64,000 nucleotides of DNA from Callorhinus ursinus. Taxonomy: Eukaryota; Chordata; Mammalia; Carnivora; Otariidae. The stretch lies in assembly GCF_003265705.1 (NCBI RefSeq), contig NW_020313285.1, forward strand, positions 15,146,383-15,210,382, read 5' to 3'. Under the pieces are notes generated by a model. That model did no database searches. It was not told the DNA's origin and was given only the letters and a program-made list of their open reading frames with translations. Below, piece after piece: positions 60,175 to 64,000 of the stretch. Both the position numbers and the translations under genes were made by a program. The first letter of the stretch is position 1, and the number at the start of each line of letters is the position of its first letter.

Positions 60175-60367
60175 GCGGGCGCCTGGGTGGCTCAGTTGGT
60201 TAAGCGACTGCCTTCGGCTCAGGTCATGATCCTGGAGTCCCAGGATCGAGTCCCACATCGGGCTCCCTGCTCAGCAGGGAGTCTGCTTCTCCCTCTGACC
60301 CTCTTCCCTTTCGTGCTCTCTATCTCTCATTCTCTCTCTCTCAAATAAATAAATAAAATCTTAAAAA
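60175..60367 (+). mobile_element. CAN SINE with exact TSD
   Basis: Sense SINE of the 'gcgactgccttcggctcagg' subtype. Exact TSD aaaaatccagggat at 60161-60174 and 60368-60381. Confidence 0.97.
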
Positions 60368-60503
60368 AAAAATCCAGGGATTCAAAAAATATATATTATA
60401 AAAATAATATAAAGATATAAAATATTTATATGGAATAGACAATATGTTAAATAATAGTAAGTATTATATATATTTATATTTAAGGTCTAAGCACCAAAAT
60501 AGT

Positions 60504-60708
60504 GTTTTTTTAAAATATTTATTTATTTATTTTAGAGGGAGAGAGAGTGTGAGCAGGGGGAAGGGCAGAGGGAGAGAGAGAATCCTCAAGCAGACTCCCT
60601 GCTGAGTGGGGAGCTGGATGCGGGGTTCAATCCCAGGACCCTGAGATCATTACCTGAGCCCAAAATCAAGAGTCAGTGGCTCAACCAACTGAGCCACCCA
60701 GGGTCCCC
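60504..60708 (-). mobile_element. CAN SINE
   Basis: Reversed SINE ending 'gagccacccagggtcccc'. TSD caaaatagt at 60495-60503 and 60709-60717. Confidence 0.94.
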
Positions 60709-60800
60709 CAAAATAGTTTATTTTAAAGAAATACATTTCTTTTATTATGAATAAGGAAGACTTTTTAGGATATTAATTTAGGATATTTAGGATATACTTT

Positions 60801-60840
60801 TAAGGATATTAATTTTATTTTAAGGATATTAATTTTATTT
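60801..60840. repeat. 20-bp tandem duplication
   Basis: taaggatattaattttattt occurs twice in exact tandem. Confidence 0.97.
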
Positions 60841-61591
60841 ATTTGTAGTTTTATTCTGTTTTTCTCTGATATGTCTATTTAACTGTAATGTTAATTTTCA
60901 TATAATTTAGGTTTGGCAGTTACAACCTCCTCAACCCCTACCAGCCTTTCATGTTTGCTTCTGAATACCTGAAAATTCTTAGAAAATTCTAGACTGCAGT
61001 TTAAAAAGTAAGAAACATTTCTTTGGTTTACATAATGGTCTCTGAAGACTTTGCTGTTAATGTAGATTTTTACTACTATACACTTATCTTTGCTGCAGGT
61101 AGATAGTGATGATACCTGGGAGCAGGCATAGCTTATGAGTCCCTGATTTTCAGGATTCTGGCTCCTTGAAGCTTCTTTGTGTTTGTGAGGTATCTGTGAC
61201 ACTTATCATATTCATTGGCTCAGTCTGGGTGTGTCTAGTGTGAAAATATCCACTTCACAAAGTTGTGCTCTTTGGTTTATTGGCAAGGGGATAGAGTGGG
61301 GAGTTCTCAGAGTCCGTTGTTCAGACAGTAGAGAAAGTTCAGCCAAAATGTACATTTCCCTCATTACCACTGAGGTCAAATATCTTTTCATACATTTTAT
61401 TAACCAGTAGTATCTACATTTTTATGAATTATATGTGTGTACTCTTTACCCCTCTCATATTGTGTGTGTGTGTGTGTGCTTGTTTTTAAGTGATTTAAGG
61501 GAATTTTGCCTACTTTATATATTAAAAATACTTTCTCCCTATGTCATTTGCATTTCTCAAATCATTTGCTTTTTTCTATTAAGAATTTTTT
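60841..61591. other. Unclassified DNA with a short (TG)n
   Basis: Nothing recognised except (TG)n at 61460-61478. A 103-codon open frame on the minus strand (60891-61202) has no domain. Confidence 0.5.
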
Positions 61592-61608
61592 AAATTTTAT
61601 TGTAACTT

Positions 61609-61780
61609 TTTCTTTAAGATTTTATTTATTTATTCATAAGAGACAGAGAGAGAGACAGGCAGAGGGAGAAGCAGGCTCCCTGCCGAGGAGGGAGCCCGAT
61701 GCGGGACTCGATCCCAGGACTCTGGGATCATGACCTGAGCCGAAGGCAAACGCTTAACGACTGAGCCACCCAGGTGCCCA
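61609..61780 (-). mobile_element. CAN SINE
   Basis: Reversed SINE, 'tctttaagattttatttatt' to 'gagccacccaggtgccc'. Flanks aaattttattgtaactt (61592-61608) and aaatttattgtaactt (61781-61796) differ by one T. Confidence 0.95.
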
Positions 61781-61811
61781 AAATTTATTGTAACTTAAAT
61801 GTGTTACTTTC

Positions 61812-61985
61812 GGGGTGCCTGGGTGGCTCAGTCCTTACGTCTGCCTTCGGCTCAGGTCGTGAAGTCCCACATCGGGCTCTCTGCTCGGCGGGAAGCCTGC
61901 TTCTCCCTCTTCTACTCCCCCTGCTTGTGTTCCCTCTCTCACTGTGTCTCTCTCTGTCAAATAAATAAAATCTAAAAAAAAAAAA
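61812..61985 (+). mobile_element. CAN SINE with internal deletion
   Basis: Sense SINE lacking about 25 bp of the tRNA-related part between 'ctcaggtcgtga' and 'agtcccacatcgggc'. Exact 15-bp TSD aaatgtgttactttc (61797-61811 and 61986-62000). Only 31 bp from the reversed SINE before it. Confidence 0.96.
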
Positions 61986-62061
61986 AAATGTGTTACTTTC
62001 ATTTCTGGCTTTTTCTTTTTCTAGCTTTTGCTTTTGGAAGATGTTTAAGAAAGCTTTCTTT

Positions 62062-62230
62062 TGGGGCACCTGGCTGGCTCAGTCAGTAGAACATGTGACT
62101 CTTGATATCAGGGTCATGAGTTCAAACCCCATGTTGGGTATAGAGATTACTTAAATAAATACATAGATGGATAGATAGATAGATAGATAGATAGTTAGAT
62201 GATAGATAGATAAAAATTATATTTTAAAAA
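62062..62230 (+). mobile_element. Short CAN SINE with (GATA)n tail
   Basis: Compact type, 'ggggcacctggctggctcag', 'gtcatgagttcaaaccccat', 'tagagattacttaaataaat', then a GATA microsatellite at about 62164-62212. TSD aagaaagctttcttt and aagaaggctttcttt (62047-62061 and 62231-62245), one mismatch. Confidence 0.94.
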
Positions 62231-62309
62231 AAGAAGGCTTTCTTTCACCCAGGGTTATACATGCAGTTGAATATCTTTATCTCCAGTAACTTTTATTTCA
62301 AAACGTAGG

Positions 62310-62575
62310 TCTTAATAAGTCCTGGGGATATAATGTACAGCATGGTAATTATAGTTAATAATACTATATTACACATATGAAAGTTTCTAGGAGAGTAGAT
62401 CCTTAATGTTCTCATAACAAGAAAAGAATTTTGTAACTAGGTATGATGACAGATGTTAACCAGACTTAATGTGGTGATCATTACATAATATATACATATA
62501 TCAAATCATTTCATTGTACACTTGAAGTTAATATAATGTTATATGTCAATTATACCTCAGTAAAAAAATAAAAAT
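62310..62575 (+). mobile_element. Old L1 3' UTR fragment
   Basis: 'cctggggatataatgtacag', 'atagttaataatactatatt', 'catttcattgtacacttgaa', 'caattatacctcagtaaaaa'. The same UTR type as the L1 ending at 20915. Confidence 0.85.
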
Positions 62576-62619
62576 TTAGATCTTTAATTTTCTTGGAATT
62601 TAATTTGATAAATGAAGTA

Positions 62620-63555
62620 ACAAAGGAAACATGTTAAACATTTTTTCTGAATGGTAGTTGCCTAAACTTTCTGTATTGACAAGACCATAATATTCCCAAT
62701 GTCTTCTGGTGCCATATCTATCATAAACCAAGTTTCCATATAATTATGAATCATAATATTGTGGACTTGTTAATTCTGTTTTGTTTATTATTTAAGCCTC
62801 AAAAATTCTTTAATTTTATAATTTTCTGTATAGAAATCTTGCATTTTTCCTTAGTTTTATTCCTTGATATTCAAGTTCTTGCAGCTATTTTGAATGGATA
62901 AAAATTTTTTTCTAATGTTTGTTGCTGACATATAGAGATGCACTTGATTTTGTTAATTGATCTTTTGTCCTGCAAATTTCCTAAAATTACTTAATTCTAA
63001 TAATTTATCTGCTAATAGTAATACTACTACTAATTTATAATTTATGATATATAATTTATAACTTATCTACTAATTCTAATAATTTAGCTCCTTTTTTTAG
63101 TTCTACATGCACAGTCACATGGCCTATAATGTTAACAGTTTTATCTCTTCCTTTCTAATTCTTTTGCATTTTATTTTTTCTTGCCTTATTAAACTAACTG
63201 GGCCCACCAGTACAATGATGAACAATGACAACATTGGGTACCCTTGTCTAATTCCCAATCTCAGAGGGAAAACTTCTAACATTCACCATTGTGAATGGTT
63301 TTTTATGTGGATCTGTTAGTAGATATCCTTTATCTGATTAAAAACTTGCCTTTATTTTTTAGTTTGCTGAATGGCAAATATTAGAATATAAAATACATTA
63401 GAATGGATGTTGAGAAAATGTTTCTTCTGCATCTACTGAGGTGATAGTATGATATTGTTTCCTTGGTTCTGGTCATGTGTATGAACAAAATGATTGACTT
63501 GGGGTCAGTAAGTCAACCTTGCATTCTTTGAATAAATCCTAGTTTGTCATAGGAT
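62620..63555 (-). mobile_element. Old L1 fragment (ORF2)
   Basis: Antisense old L1: 'gccatatctatcataaacca', 'tgatattcaagttcttgcag', 'tttgtcctgcaaatttccta', 'acccttgtctaattcccaat', 'tgcattctttgaataaatcc'. A 70-codon open frame inside it is chance. Confidence 0.7.
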
Positions 63556-64000
63556 CCTGGCAGGAAAGCGATGACCCAGTGAAATTGAATATTTTGAAGA
63601 TAGTTAAGTAAAAGGGTGGTTTAAAAAGATACGGACTAGAAAATCAAAACACCACAAGAAGTTTAATAGTGAAGCCCTGTTACTGTCCCTAGGCCTGCAG
63701 GCATGAGTGTTGAGAGTAGTTACAGAACTGGAAGAAAGAGAGTTGCATACAGAGGGATGCCTGTTAGAAGCTGGAGGAATTCATAAACCAGCCTTAGTCT
63801 CCTTCTTTCTTCCAGTCTCTAACTATTGCTCATCAGCAGCCAAATCCAGATGAAAGCTTAAGGGAAGAGAAGGGCACTAATGCAGTCCTTGTAAGTTATT
63901 CTTCCATTGTACCAAGTGGGGTGGATCTGAAAGAGCTACAAAATATGTCAAGTATGGACATGGGTTGATCTTTTCATTTACTTCTGGATTCAATTTTTGT
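63556..64000. other. Unclassified DNA to the window edge
   Basis: Nothing recognised. Confidence 0.5.

Overview
The window is mammalian nuclear DNA, AT-rich and repeat-dense, from a caniform carnivore. The decisive sign is 28 copies of the tRNA-derived carnivore (CAN) SINE, whose heads read ggcgcctgggtggctcagt on either strand and whose tails carry AATAAA-like A-rich DNA. None carries the gggatccctgggtggcgcag head typical of the young dog SINEC_Cf subfamily, so a bear, seal or mustelid relative is more likely than a canid; the species cannot be fixed from this alone. I see no host protein-coding exon, tRNA, rRNA, CRISPR array or bacterial feature. The window is intergenic or deep intronic.

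Layout. 1-12 kb: ancient MIR, L2 and LTR remnants, with seven CAN SINEs. 12.4-19.2 kb: one near full-length but dead L1 on the plus strand (5' UTR, ORF1, ORF2, 3' UTR), carrying a nested young L1 3' end and a SINE. 19.4-23.4 kb: older L1 pieces. 23.4-31.7 kb: mostly unclassified DNA with MIR and L2. 31.7-35.5 kb: a dense nest in which three young L1 3' fragments have struck the two ends of one old hAT-type DNA transposon, two of them at the same target. 35.9-50 kb: L2, MIR, a probable LTR split by an L1, SINEs and an old unnamed repeat. 51.0-53.3 kb: a 5'-truncated L1 with a 17-bp target duplication and an internal SINE. 53.6-53.9 kb: a GAAA repeat containing a 100-N assembly gap. 56.2-57.8 kb: an L1 with a templated insertion and a duplicated 3' part. 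58.4-59.3 kb: an unidentified GC-richer segment. 59.5-64 kb: old L1 on the minus strand, plus a cluster of SINEs.

Nothing here works as a set of genes. What the sequence records is a history of insertion: ancient MIR, L2 and hAT elements, then L1s, then CAN SINEs mobilised by L1. Many of the SINEs keep exact target-site duplications (TSDs), which fix the order of events. I found no undescribed functional system. The best observations are structural: a templated insertion at 56.84-56.89 kb, repeated use of one L1 target at 32.8-34.4 kb, and a probable L1 3' transduction at 34.06-34.13 kb. Family assignments are by eye from remembered consensus sequences and no database search was run.
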